From positions 6,545,001-6,609,000 of the forward strand of contig NZ_CP160403.1 in the NCBI RefSeq assembly GCF_040782645.1: DNA of 64,000 bases, read 5' to 3'. The DNA is from Streptomyces sp. HUAS ZL42. Lineage in GTDB: Bacteria > Actinomycetota > Actinomycetes > Streptomycetales > Streptomycetaceae. This document shows, one piece after another, positions 46,831 to 55,370 of the stretch (position 1 is its first letter; every line of letters begins with the position of its first letter). Below the pieces are notes generated by a model. It made no database searches. It was not told the origin of the DNA and worked only from the letters and a program-made list of their open reading frames with translations. The position numbers and the translations under genes are program-made.

Positions 46831-49071
46831 TCATCGCCGGTCAGAGGCATCGTGGGGTTGCCGTGCCGCCTCGCCGGACTCGAGTTGCCGGCCCACGAGC
46901 CTCGCGTAGTGACCGTCTCGCCGAAGCAGGTCGTGATGGCTCCCCCGCTCCACGATGGTCCCCTGGTCGAGCACCAGGATGGTGTCGGCGTCGCGGATCG
47001 TGCTCAAGCGGTGCGCGATGATGACCTGGGTACAGGCCAGGGTGCGCAGGTTCTGCGCGACTTTCTGCTCGGTCTCGACGTCCAGGTGACTCGTGGCCTC
47101 GTCGAGCAGGATGATCGCCGGGTTGTGGGCGATCGCTCGTGCGATGGCCAGTCGCTGTCGCTGACCGCCGGACAGGGCGCTCCCGCCCTCGGAGACGAAG
47201 GTGTCGTACTGCATTGGCATAGCCATGATGTCGTCGTGTATGGCGGCCAGCTCGGCGGCCGCGACCACTCGCTCTCGCTTGATCAGTGGGTTGCTGAGCG
47301 CGATGTTGGACCATATCGATCCGCTGAACAGCGCGCTCTCCTGAAGCACGACGCCGAACTGGCGTCGCAGCTCCTGCAGGTTGACTTCCCGCAGCGAGAC
47401 ACCGTCGTAGAGGATGTCCCCCTCGGTGGGGACGTAGAGTCCCAGCAGCAGTTTCCCCAGCGTGCTCTTGCCCGATCCGGAGAGCCCGACGATCGCGATC
47501 CTCTCTCCGGGCCGTACGGTCAGGTCGATGTCGCGCAGCACCTGGGGGCCCGTCTGCGCGTACCGGAAACCGACCCCGTCCACCCGCAGGTGGCCCGACA
47601 GCCGTGGGGCGGGCCGTGCCGCCTGCCGTAGCTGTTCCGGCTCCTCCTCGGTCACGTCACGGATGCGGTCGAGGTTGGCGCTGACGAGCTGGAACTGCTG
47701 GGCGCTGTCCACGAGTGTGGTGAGCGGCGCGAAGAAGGCGGCAGCCAGAGCCAGGAGCGCCACCATCGTGCCGACGCTGATCGATCCGTTGAGGACCTGT
47801 GTGGCACCCACCCACAACAAGGCAAGCTGTCCGAACAAGGGCAGGGACCCCAGGATCGAGGCCACGGCGCCGGAGACGTAGTTCTGGCGCAGCGAAATGT
47901 TGAGGTGGTCGAAGAACAGGTTCGACCAGCGGCCGAAGGCCTGTTCCTCGGCTCCGGCCGCCTTCAGCGTTCCCATCCCGACCATCGCTTCGCCCAGATA
48001 TCCCTGGGACTTTCCGAAAGCGGTCAGCTCTCGGCCCGCCAGCCTGCTGACCGGGCCATTACTGAGCATGAGCACTACCGCCCCCAGCAGGCCGACGCCG
48101 AGCGTGAGCGCGCCGAAGGGCGGGGACTGCCAGAAGAGGAGGAGCAGGTAGAACATCACCAGCCCGCTGTCCATGACGCTGGACAGGAGCTGGTTGCTCA
48201 GCAGTTCGCGCAGCATGGCGTTGCTGGCCACCCGGGACAGCAGATCACCGGTCGACCGCTGCTGGAAGTACTTGTAGGGCAGTTCGAGCAGATGCTCGAC
48301 GAAGCCGAGCATCATGCTGACGTCGATACGCGCGCGCAGGTGCACCAACAGCCATTCCCGCAGCAGCGTCGTGACGGTCTGGGCGACGAAGATCGCCACG
48401 ATGCCGATCGCCAGGACCGGCATGACGTCGTCCATCCGGAAGGGGAGGATCTGGTCCAGCACCACCTTGGTCAGGATCGGCAGCACGAGCCCGAGCAGGA
48501 TCAGCAGCAGGGACACCCCGAGCAGTTGCACAGATGTCCCGGGCGCCTGCCGCAGGTACTTCAGCGCGAACGTCCGGAAAGTCGCGCGGTGGGGAATGGC
48601 CGGACGGCGGTCGAAGGCCACCCCGGGTTCGAGGAGAATGACCACCCCTGTGAACCCGGCGTCGAACTCGTTCTCCGTCAGCCGACAGCGCCCTCTGGCG
48701 GGGTCCACCACGTCGACGTACTTGCGCGACCACCGCTCGACGACGAGGAAATGGGTGAACTCCCAGTGGACGATCGCGGGGAGTGCGACGAAACGGAGGT
48801 CGTTCCGCGGCAGCGAGACGGTCCTCACCCGCATCCCATGGTCGCGGGCGGTCCTGACGATCTCCAGTGCGGAGAGGCCGTCGCGGCCGACACCGCAGCG
48901 CGTCCGCATCTCCGACAGGGAGATCCCGCAGTCGTAGTAGTTGAGCACCATCGTCAGGCAGGCGAGGCCGCACTCCATCTCACTCATCTGCCTGACTTCG
49001 GGAACTCTCCTCCGGTGTGTTGTGCGGGTCCTGCCGGTCCGGGTGCGGAGCAAGGCAAACAGGTTCGTCAT
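46831..49071 (-). CDS. lanT: LanT: peptidase-containing ABC exporter of the lanthipeptide
   Basis: A 746-residue bifunctional exporter. An N-terminal C39 peptidase (residues 1-135) has Cys34 (SEMECGLACLTMVL), His107 (HWEFTHFLVVE) and Asp123 (VVDP), with the oxyanion Gln28, and would cut the leader after GG. Six membrane helices span about 160-450. The ATPase carries Walker A GLSGSGKST, signature LSGGQRQRLAIARAI, Walker B IILLDEATSHLD and the H-loop IIAHRLSTI. The ATG overlaps the stop of the HlyD-like gene (ATGA). It completes a minimal class II export route: maturation, leader removal and secretion. Confidence 0.92.
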   Translation of the reverse strand: MTNLFALLRTRTGRTRTTHRRRVPEVRQMSEMECGLACLTMVLNYYDCGISLSEMRTRCGVGRDGLSALEIVRTARDHGMRVRTVSLPRNDLRFVALPAIVHWEFTHFLVVERWSRKYVDVVDPARGRCRLTENEFDAGFTGVVILLEPGVAFDRRPAIPHRATFRTFALKYLRQAPGTSVQLLGVSLLLILLGLVLPILTKVVLDQILPFRMDDVMPVLAIGIVAIFVAQTVTTLLREWLLVHLRARIDVSMMLGFVEHLLELPYKYFQQRSTGDLLSRVASNAMLRELLSNQLLSSVMDSGLVMFYLLLLFWQSPPFGALTLGVGLLGAVVLMLSNGPVSRLAGRELTAFGKSQGYLGEAMVGMGTLKAAGAEEQAFGRWSNLFFDHLNISLRQNYVSGAVASILGSLPLFGQLALLWVGATQVLNGSISVGTMVALLALAAAFFAPLTTLVDSAQQFQLVSANLDRIRDVTEEEPEQLRQAARPAPRLSGHLRVDGVGFRYAQTGPQVLRDIDLTVRPGERIAIVGLSGSGKSTLGKLLLGLYVPTEGDILYDGVSLREVNLQELRRQFGVVLQESALFSGSIWSNIALSNPLIKRERVVAAAELAAIHDDIMAMPMQYDTFVSEGGSALSGGQRQRLAIARAIAHNPAIILLDEATSHLDVETEQKVAQNLRTLACTQVIIAHRLSTIRDADTILVLDQGTIVERGSHHDLLRRDGHYARLVGRQLESGEAARQPHDASDRR

Positions 49072-49643
49072 GAGGCACCGCCGGCCGCGTCGCCCAGTCC
49101 GGGGAAGAGTGTCAGGAGCCGTTGCGCCCCGGTCTGCAGCCGGGCTGTCAGGAGGCTCCCGCCATAGGTGGCCGGTGGCAGCGACTGTTCGAGCCGCACG
49201 ATCACGACTTTCCAGGGCTGCCGAACGGTATCGGCCCCGGGTTCGAATCGGTATTTCTCTCGCGCCGTGTCCGGGCTCGTCAGGCCCGGCTCGACCCTGA
49301 CGACAGTACCCGAGGCAGACGGACCCGACGAGCCGATTCGGCCGCGGACCTGCTGGCCGACGCGCACGTCCACCGATTGATCCTCCGGCAGGAACAGGGC
49401 GGCCGCGGTCGTTCCGCCGCTCGGTCCGGCCCCGGCGCCGCCCTGGAGGATCGTGCCCTGGGCGCCGACGTAGGTGGGCACCCGTATGGACCAGGCCAGT
49501 GCCGTCACGGCGATCAGCACGCCAAGCAGCAGCCACAGGCAGACGATGACCGGCCGCAGGGTGAGGTGAGGCACGATGTCCTTCGCCGTGCCTCGCCGGT
49601 AGGCCTGGATGGCGTTCTCCCGGAAGATCACCCGCTGGGCCAC
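49068..49643 (-). CDS. HlyD-like accessory membrane protein of the lanthipeptide exporter
   Basis: A 191-residue protein with one membrane helix (PVIVCLWLLLGVLIAVTALAW, about 31-51). A short extracellular beta-rich part follows (FLPEDQSVDVRVGQQVRGRI, a barrel-sandwich half-motif, and RVEPGLTSPD). It resembles NHLM/HlyD-type secretion subunits but lacks the long coiled coil, as expected in a monoderm. It lies 18 nt after LanM and overlaps LanT by 4 nt, so it probably works with the exporter. Confidence 0.75.
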   Translation of the reverse strand: MAQRVIFRENAIQAYRRGTAKDIVPHLTLRPVIVCLWLLLGVLIAVTALAWSIRVPTYVGAQGTILQGGAGAGPSGGTTAAALFLPEDQSVDVRVGQQVRGRIGSSGPSASGTVVRVEPGLTSPDTAREKYRFEPGADTVRQPWKVVIVRLEQSLPPATYGGSLLTARLQTGAQRLLTLFPGLGDAAGGAS

Positions 49644-49661
49644 GACCAGTGATCCTTTCTC

Positions 49662-52600
49662 TCAGCCCCGCGCTTGCCATCGGGGAGGAGCCAGGAGAAG
49701 AACGGATGGCATCTTTTCGGGCTCGGCCAGCCGGAGCAGCTCGTACCCGATCCCCGCCAGTCCGGTCATGAGTCCGGGCGTCTCCACCCTGAGGGGCACT
49801 CCCGTGAGGAAGCCGTTGGCCTCGATACTCGCCACGACCGACGCCGTCGCTCGTTCCAGAGCGTCATGATCCTCAGGCCTGTTCAGCATCCGCGCCGCCG
49901 TCAGGAGAAGCTCGAGGTTCCCGAGCGCGCCGTGGCACAGCGAGTGGCCCATGGCGAAGCCGTACTGTGTCGTGGCGCTCAGGGCGATGTCGATCTCGTC
50001 TCGTGTCGTCGCGTCGGCCAGCTGATCCAGGGCGGCGAGGCGCGCCAGGCCGATCCCCGGGGCGCCGTGGCACCAGGCCACCATGCTCTTGTGAGGTGGC
50101 TCGCCGGCCGGATCCACCGGGTCGGTCCGGATGCTCCGGGGCGGGAAGACACGCAGGTCGGCCCAGTTGTTCAGTTCGGGAACGAACAGGCTGCGGTCGT
50201 AGCCGAGAGCGCTGAGAGCAGCCTGGCGGAAGCGGTCCTCGCCGCTTCGGGCAGCCAGTTGCAGAAGGCTCAACGCGATGCCCGCGGTGCCGTGCGAGAA
50301 CCCGCCCAGCGGCGGCTGATCCTCGAGCGTCGTCCAGGCGATCCCTCGAGGCACGGGCTGCGCCGTGGCCAGGAGCCGCTCGCCGCAGCGGACCGCCACG
50401 TCCAAGGTGCGCGCCGAGGGGCGGACCGTGTGCAGGCTGAGCAACGAGAGGATGCACCCGGCCGAACCGTGGATCACATCCAGCGAACGGTCCCTGGAGA
50501 TGAGCGAGGGCAGTCTCGCGACCAGTTCGGACGCTTCGTCGAAAAGATCCCGCTCGGCCCACAGGCCACCCAGGCTCGTCAGGGCGTAGACGACCGAGGC
50601 CAGGCCGTCGAACGCTCCGACCGTCGGCGGGGCTTCCCCCGCGTCCAGCTGCTCCCGGAGCCACTCTCTCGCTTGGGCTCGTGCCGCTGTCAGTGCCCGG
50701 CGTGCGAGCAGCGTGACGGACGGCTCGCCGGTGATCGCCCCCAGGTAGCCCAGGAAGAGTGCGATTCCGCTGGTCCCGGAGTAGAGGTCGCTGCCCGCAG
50801 GGAAGAGGCCCCAGGTCGATTCGTCCAGAGGGGCCAGGCCGAGCCAGTACGCGCTGTCCTCGTTCTGGTGGGAGAGCTCGCCGAGACGTCTCCCGACGGC
50901 GCTCGCCAGTGCCAGCAGCTGTTCTCGCTGCACCGACTGGGCCGCCCGGGAAGGACGATCCACCGACGGGACTTGTGCCGGCTGGTTGATCCGGTTCTCG
51001 GGATCCATGAACAGCGTGGCGAGCGACGCCTTGATGATCCAGGTCTGCTTGGCCAGGTCGTCGTCGCCCAGCTGCTCCACTCGCTGCCGGACCAGATCGA
51101 GGCTGGGCCCGTCGAAGAAGTCCTCGATGCGCTCTCCCTCCGTTGTGAGGACCGCTTGGCTGCCTGGGCAGGTGCGGAACAGCGGGATGTCACCGTGCCA
51201 CAGATCCTGATGCTCCGCCGGGATGAGCGGAACGAGAGCGGGATGCTGCGCCGCTTGTACCCACAGGTGATCGAAGAAGCGATCACGTTCGAGCGCGTCA
51301 CGCAGCAGATCCGGATGGAAGCTCTCGTACCAGAGGAGGCCGTAGACGTTCGTCGAGCGGACGACGGCGCGTGTCTCGTCATGCGCGAAGCGTGGGACCT
51401 GTTCCGACAGCAGAGCTGCCCTGTTCTCAAGGAGCAGACGGTACATTCCGGTGAAGCCTGCGAGCACGGCGTCCTTGTACTCCGAGACCTTGACTTCCTG
51501 GTCGCCCAGACGGGGCCGGTTCTCGCTCTCGGGCAGCTCGGCACGCCGCCGGCCCACCCGCATCTCGTCCGTCCCCGGTTTTTCCCAGCTGACAAGCCGA
51601 TGCGGGTTCATCTGCCCCGCCTGCCCGCCCAGGCCGCTCATGTCCACGCCGATGGAATCCTGGTCGGCCCACACGCGCCGCGGCAACAGCCCGACCTCTG
51701 ATACGGAACGATCCAGTGCTCCCGCCGCAAGGTTCGCCGCGGCCGGTCCCTCGGCGTGGACGCGAGGGTGGAACAGCGCCTCCAGGTCCACGAGCATCGG
51801 ATGCTCACCTGCGGCAACCAGGTTCTCGTTGTGCAGGTCGGCGGCGTCCAAGACGTACAGCAGCGCCAGGTAGCTTCCCTGACGCCGGTAGAAACGCACG
51901 ACCTCTTCCTCGCATGTGCAGGAGGCCGCGTCAACGAATTCCGACCAGCCGTGGTTGCCGCGGTCGAGCAGCTTCAGCGGCCGCAGACCGGGCTCGGCCC
52001 CTCGGTCGTTCAACCAGGACAGCAACTCCTGGAAGTGCACGTCCACACCCAGCGACCTCGGCTTGTACAGCAGTTTCATCCCCGAGCCGAACCGCAGCTG
52101 GAGCACACTGCGGCCCCGACGATGCCGGTCACCCTTTTCGGCCTCCACGTCGACCAGTGGTCCAGGATCGCCGACCGGGGCAAAGGTCGTGCGGATGGAC
52201 TGCCAGTCCGCGCACAGATGGGTCAGGAACTCGTACAGGTAATCGGCCCACTGTTGTGTCGTGAGCACCAGTTGGCGTGCAAGCACCGGGTACTTGGCGA
52301 GGAGCCCCACGATCGAGTCGTCCTGGCCGAGCCGCCGGATGAAGTCCTGGAAGCGTTGTTCCGCTGTGTCGCCTCTCAGGCGTCCTCCCAAGCGCGCGAG
52401 GTGCAGCTCGAGCAGGAGCGGTTTACTGAGCTGGAAGAGGATGCGGGGCGCGAGATTCGCCACGAACATCCCTGGGAGTATTTTCGTTTCGAAGGGGAGG
52501 AACTCGACCTCTCCGCGCAGCCCGCGCACTTGTTCCTGGAGACGGTCCACAAAGTGCCGGAGAAGAGGGCTGATCGCCGGCAGGCTTCCAGCGAGAGGGT

Positions 52601-52973
52601 GATCGGCCAGTGTTGTTTCGAGCAGGGGCGACAACTCCTCGGCGGAATCCGGGTGCGTGAATGCCTGCTGGAGAACGATCAGCCAGCCGGGGGTGGTCTG
52701 GATGCGGGCCTTCAGGCTTTCCGCGGGCTCCGCCAGCAGAGCCAGCAGATCGCGTTCGGCGAGGGAGTCGAGCGCCAGTCGCTCGGCGAACAACTGTCCC
52801 TGCTCGAAGGGCTTCTGGCTCTTCCAGGCGTGCAGACGGCCTCGCGCGCGCTCGAGGAGGAGGTCCGAAGCGGGAGGCGTCCCCGTTCCGCGGGCACTCC
52901 GTGTGCCACCGCGTTCGGAGAGGGGCAACGCCCGGTACCACTCAGCTGCCTGCCACACCTCTTCCGCTCTCAT
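49662..52973 (-). CDS. lanM: LanM: class II lanthipeptide synthetase
   Basis: A 1103-residue bifunctional enzyme. The N-terminal dehydratase (DUF4135-type, about residues 100-640) phosphorylates and eliminates Ser/Thr of the precursor; kinase-like residues are in KLLYKPRSLGVD, DAADLHNENLVA and MLVDLEALFHP. The C-terminal LanC-like cyclase (about 690-1100) shows the zinc ligands Cys (MVAWCHGAPGIG) and Cys-His (HSLCHGALGN), plus the GxSHGxAG repeat (GGFSHGTAGIAL; SDLYSGTSGIAL). The ATG at 52973 (MRAEEVWQ) is preferred, with GGGAG 10 nt upstream. It follows lanA after 183 nt that contain a hairpin. Confidence 0.95.
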   Translation of the reverse strand: MRAEEVWQAAEWYRALPLSERGGTRSARGTGTPPASDLLLERARGRLHAWKSQKPFEQGQLFAERLALDSLAERDLLALLAEPAESLKARIQTTPGWLIVLQQAFTHPDSAEELSPLLETTLADHPLAGSLPAISPLLRHFVDRLQEQVRGLRGEVEFLPFETKILPGMFVANLAPRILFQLSKPLLLELHLARLGGRLRGDTAEQRFQDFIRRLGQDDSIVGLLAKYPVLARQLVLTTQQWADYLYEFLTHLCADWQSIRTTFAPVGDPGPLVDVEAEKGDRHRRGRSVLQLRFGSGMKLLYKPRSLGVDVHFQELLSWLNDRGAEPGLRPLKLLDRGNHGWSEFVDAASCTCEEEVVRFYRRQGSYLALLYVLDAADLHNENLVAAGEHPMLVDLEALFHPRVHAEGPAAANLAAGALDRSVSEVGLLPRRVWADQDSIGVDMSGLGGQAGQMNPHRLVSWEKPGTDEMRVGRRRAELPESENRPRLGDQEVKVSEYKDAVLAGFTGMYRLLLENRAALLSEQVPRFAHDETRAVVRSTNVYGLLWYESFHPDLLRDALERDRFFDHLWVQAAQHPALVPLIPAEHQDLWHGDIPLFRTCPGSQAVLTTEGERIEDFFDGPSLDLVRQRVEQLGDDDLAKQTWIIKASLATLFMDPENRINQPAQVPSVDRPSRAAQSVQREQLLALASAVGRRLGELSHQNEDSAYWLGLAPLDESTWGLFPAGSDLYSGTSGIALFLGYLGAITGEPSVTLLARRALTAARAQAREWLREQLDAGEAPPTVGAFDGLASVVYALTSLGGLWAERDLFDEASELVARLPSLISRDRSLDVIHGSAGCILSLLSLHTVRPSARTLDVAVRCGERLLATAQPVPRGIAWTTLEDQPPLGGFSHGTAGIALSLLQLAARSGEDRFRQAALSALGYDRSLFVPELNNWADLRVFPPRSIRTDPVDPAGEPPHKSMVAWCHGAPGIGLARLAALDQLADATTRDEIDIALSATTQYGFAMGHSLCHGALGNLELLLTAARMLNRPEDHDALERATASVVASIEANGFLTGVPLRVETPGLMTGLAGIGYELLRLAEPEKMPSVLLLAPPRWQARG

Positions 52974-53014
52974 GACCCAGCGGCTCCCTCGACGTCTGCC
53001 GGTGCCCAGCACAA

Positions 53015-53047
53015 CGAGGGCTGCTGGACAGCGTCTGGCAGCCCTCG
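53015..53047 (-). terminator. Hairpin between lanA and lanM (possible attenuator)
   Basis: A perfect 10-bp stem (CGAGGGCTGC pairing with GCAGCCCTCG) encloses a 13-nt loop. It lies 110 nt after the lanA stop and 42 nt before lanM. Such partial terminators let more precursor than enzyme be made in known lanthipeptide operons; here that is inferred. Confidence 0.55.
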
Positions 53048-53156
53048 CCTCGCCGGACGTACAAGAGGCGGTCGCGTGTTAGAGCGCAGGAGCCGGATGA
53101 TCAGCCGGGCCGGGCGCAGTCACCTCCGCGACAGCTCGTACGCCAGTACCCCGCCG

Positions 53157-53387
53157 TTATGCCTGGCACTCGCTGCAGGGGTTCTGCGAGTTGCCGCGAG
53201 TACAGGTCTTCGTGTTACACCCGGCGCTGTTTCCGCTCTGGACGCCACCCAGAACCTTGCCCAGCTCCGCGTCGGTCAGCTCGATGACGCCCGCCGGGTT
53301 CTCCGGCAGGTCGGCCAGTTCTGCAGCGCTCAGGCTGCCCCGGTACTCCGGGTCCTCCCAGGCCCGGACAGTCTTGCGGAGACTCAT
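53157..53387 (-). CDS. lanA: LanA: mersacidin-type lanthipeptide precursor
   Basis: A 76-residue precursor. The leader (1-48) begins MSLRKTVRAWEDPEYRGSL, contains LADLPENPAG and ELTDAELGKV, and ends in LGG, the double-glycine site for the LanT peptidase. This leader is typical of the mersacidin/lichenicidin group. The core is 28 residues starting VQSGNSAGCN and ending PCSECQA. It has four Cys (core positions 9, 14, 23, 26) and seven Ser/Thr (3, 6, 11, 13, 15, 19, 24), enough for up to four rings; two Cys pairs lie as CSEC and C-N4-C. The ATG at 53387 has AGGAAG about 6-9 nt upstream; an in-frame GTG at 53435 lacks a ribosome site. I do not recognise the core as a known lantibiotic. Confidence 0.9.
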   Translation of the reverse strand: MSLRKTVRAWEDPEYRGSLSAAELADLPENPAGVIELTDAELGKVLGGVQSGNSAGCNTKTCTRGNSQNPCSECQA

Positions 53388-53563
53388 GGCACTCTTCCTG
53401 TCTTGCTCGACTTTCTTGACGACCGTGAGATTCACCGCCGTTCAGCGGCGCCAATACCGCATCCCAAAACGAGGGGACGCCTGTTGAAGAATCGGCAGTG
53501 TCGCACCGCCCGCTGACGACGCGTCGGAAACACAGATGCCGCGAGAGGTGCACCGGTCGTTTG

Positions 53564-53577
53564 ACCCGTATACGGGT
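53564..53577. promoter_or_regulatory. Perfect palindrome upstream of lanA
   Basis: ACCCGTATACGGGT is a perfect 14-bp palindrome about 180 nt upstream of the lanA start. It could be the operator that gates the cluster. No cluster-specific regulator gene is present. Confidence 0.4.
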
Positions 53578-53630
53578 GAGATGAATCTGCGATTCGGGAA
53601 CACGGAATGCCATCCGAACGCTTATCTTTT

Positions 53631-53909
53631 TCAACCCTTACCCGCGCTTCCGCGGCATGTCAAGGCGGTGGCCCATCCGGTGACTGGGAGGCCTTTCTCG
53701 GTGGCGCTGGGTGGCCGCCGACTCGACGCACGTGGGGTCACCGAGCATCGGAGACCCGGCTTCCACTGGAATGTCTGCGGCACGCGCTGGGCTTCAGGAT
53801 GGTCGCCGGCCGTGTCCAGGTGAACTCGTCGCCTTCCGTCGGCCAGCCGCTCAATCCGCGCGACGGACACCGCGTCGAGGTCGAGCAGCAACGTCGTATC
53901 GTTGAGCAA
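53631..53909 (-). mobile_element. ISL3-family transposase N-terminal remnant
   Basis: LNDTTLLLDLDAVSVARIER followed by LADGRRRVHLDTAGD matches the first residues of ISL3-type transposases. The rest is frame-scrambled. It marks a boundary beside the lanthipeptide cluster. It differs from the remnant at 36960. Confidence 0.5.
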
Positions 53910-54004
53910 GCCCGTGGCTCGTGCATGATCGTTCTGCCTCGAGAGCAGAGATGATCACGCAGGTCCACGGGCGTCCTGCATCCGGGGCCGTGCCCGAATG
54001 CGTC

Positions 54005-54613
54005 ATGACAATCCGCCGGGTGTGGTTCGCTGCTGGGGTGACTCAGGACTTGGAGATCGTCGCATTCGAATCCGCCGAGGCATTCCAGGCATGGCTCGGC
54101 GAGAACCACGCCGTCTCGCCGGGCATCTGGCTCAAGCTTCGCAAGAAGGGCCCAGGAATCGTCGCGCTGGACTACGCCCAGGCGCTCGACGTGGCACTCT
54201 GCTACGGCTGGATCGACGGCCAGAAGGCCAAGTTCGACGACCAGTGGTGGCTCCAGCGGTTCACCTCGCGCAAGCCGAGCAGCAAGTGGTCCAAGGTCAA
54301 CCGGGACAAGGCGGCAGCCCTGATCGAGCAGGGCCGGATGCGTCCGCCGGGGCAGGCCGAGGTCGACCGCGCCAAGGCGGACGGCCGCTGGGAGGCGGCC
54401 TACGACGGCGCGAAGACCGCCACGGTGCCGGACGACCTCGCGGCGGCCCTGACCGCCGACCCGGCCGCGGCGGAGTTCTTCGAGACACTGGACCGGCAGA
54501 ACCGCTACGCGATCCTCTACCGGGTCCAGGACGCCAAGAAGGCCGAGACCCGGGCGCGCCGGATCGAGAAGTACGTGGCGATGCTGGCGAAGGGCGAGAA
54601 GCTGTACCCGTAG
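54005..54613 (+). CDS. YdeI/OmdA-family protein
   Basis: A 202-residue cytosolic protein. Family features are VAFESAEAFQAWLGENHA, GIWLKLRKKGPG, ALDVALCYGWIDGQ and RFTSRKPSSKWSKVN, then an Arg/Lys/Glu-rich C-terminus (AKKAETRARRIEKYVAMLAKGEK). The GTG at 54038 is an equally good start. The Pfam family is named 'bacteriocin-protection' from enterobacterial work on peptide resistance. Its place beside a lanthipeptide cluster is suggestive, but YdeI genes are common elsewhere, so an immunity role is speculation. Confidence 0.82.
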   Translation: MTIRRVWFAAGVTQDLEIVAFESAEAFQAWLGENHAVSPGIWLKLRKKGPGIVALDYAQALDVALCYGWIDGQKAKFDDQWWLQRFTSRKPSSKWSKVNRDKAAALIEQGRMRPPGQAEVDRAKADGRWEAAYDGAKTATVPDDLAAALTADPAAAEFFETLDRQNRYAILYRVQDAKKAETRARRIEKYVAMLAKGEKLYP

Positions 54614-54929
54614 TCACGGAGAGGGACCGTGGCCGTGTGGTGCCCCGGGGTCCCGACGCGCCTGCGGCCCCGGCAGCAGCCGCTGGCTGTGGACATGCCG
54701 TTTGCGGTCCTGGTCGGACAGCTCGCCACGGCGTACGCCAAGCGTTCCTGAGCTTGGTCGGACCAACGGTGCCGACTGACCGGGCCAGGGACGTGCCGAC
54801 CAGCCGTCCGAGCGCGAACGTCATGCCGGCGGCGAGGATGATCTCCAACCTCGAGCCAAGACAAGAAGTGTGCGCGGTTTGCCGGGTCCGCAGGGCCCAG
54901 CCGAGGGCGTCTTCGGCGAGCTACTTGAC
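54614..54929. other. Intergenic scraps without a recognisable gene
   Basis: One frame gives AVDMPFAVLVGQLATAYAKRS ending in a stop at 54750 (start side lost), which looks like the tail of an unknown gene. On the other strand a short hydrophobic piece (EIILAAGMTFALGRLVG) is visible near 54840. Neither can be named. Confidence 0.35.
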
Positions 54930-55235
54930 ACCAGTCGAGCTCCCTACCGTCACGGGACGCCGTGGCATGCAGCAGAGCGACGGTGTGCGCGTCATTGGCC
55001 AGCACATCGTGGAGTTGTGTGCGCTAGGTGGCGCCGGACAGTCGGAAGTCGAACTCAGATGCAGCAAAGGTGGAGTTCACGGCCCTGAAAGTCGCCCGCC
55101 AGCGGGGATTGGCCGGGGATGTGCCACCGCACGTCGGGGTCGAACACCTTCACCAGGGCGTCCACGTCGCCTGCCGAGACGACGTGCATGGCGCGCCTGA
55201 ACACAGCGATGTCGGGATGTTCGGCCTTAAGTCAT
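54930..55235 (-). pseudogene. Decayed SnoaL/NTF2-like protein
   Basis: From the ATG at 55235 one extra T breaks the frame (atg act t aag gcc). Downstream the homology reads AEHPDIAVFRRAM, SAGDVDALVKVFDPDVRWH and SPLAGDFQGRE before a stop. A second piece, LANDAHTVALLHATASRDGR and ELDW, follows in another frame. These are the first and third quarters of a SnoaL-like fold of about 130 residues. Non-functional. Confidence 0.65.
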
Positions 55236-55370
55236 GACGCTGATCCGCCCCCCCGCCGAGGATGACGCCGCCCGTATACAGGATCGTTAGGCTGATCGCG
55301 TGGGCCCGTCGGGGGTCTGTGGCCCGTCCCCGGCGGTCAGAGCCCGGTTCGCCGTGTCCAAGGAGGCCCC

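Noticed and set aside
49240-49249. GGTTCGAATC, identical to a tRNA T-loop
   Set aside because: It lies inside the HlyD-like coding sequence and no cloverleaf or acceptor stem can be formed around it.
53388-53435. Upstream GTG start that would lengthen LanA by 16 residues
   Set aside because: No ribosome-binding site precedes it, and the leader family begins at the MSLRKTV position.
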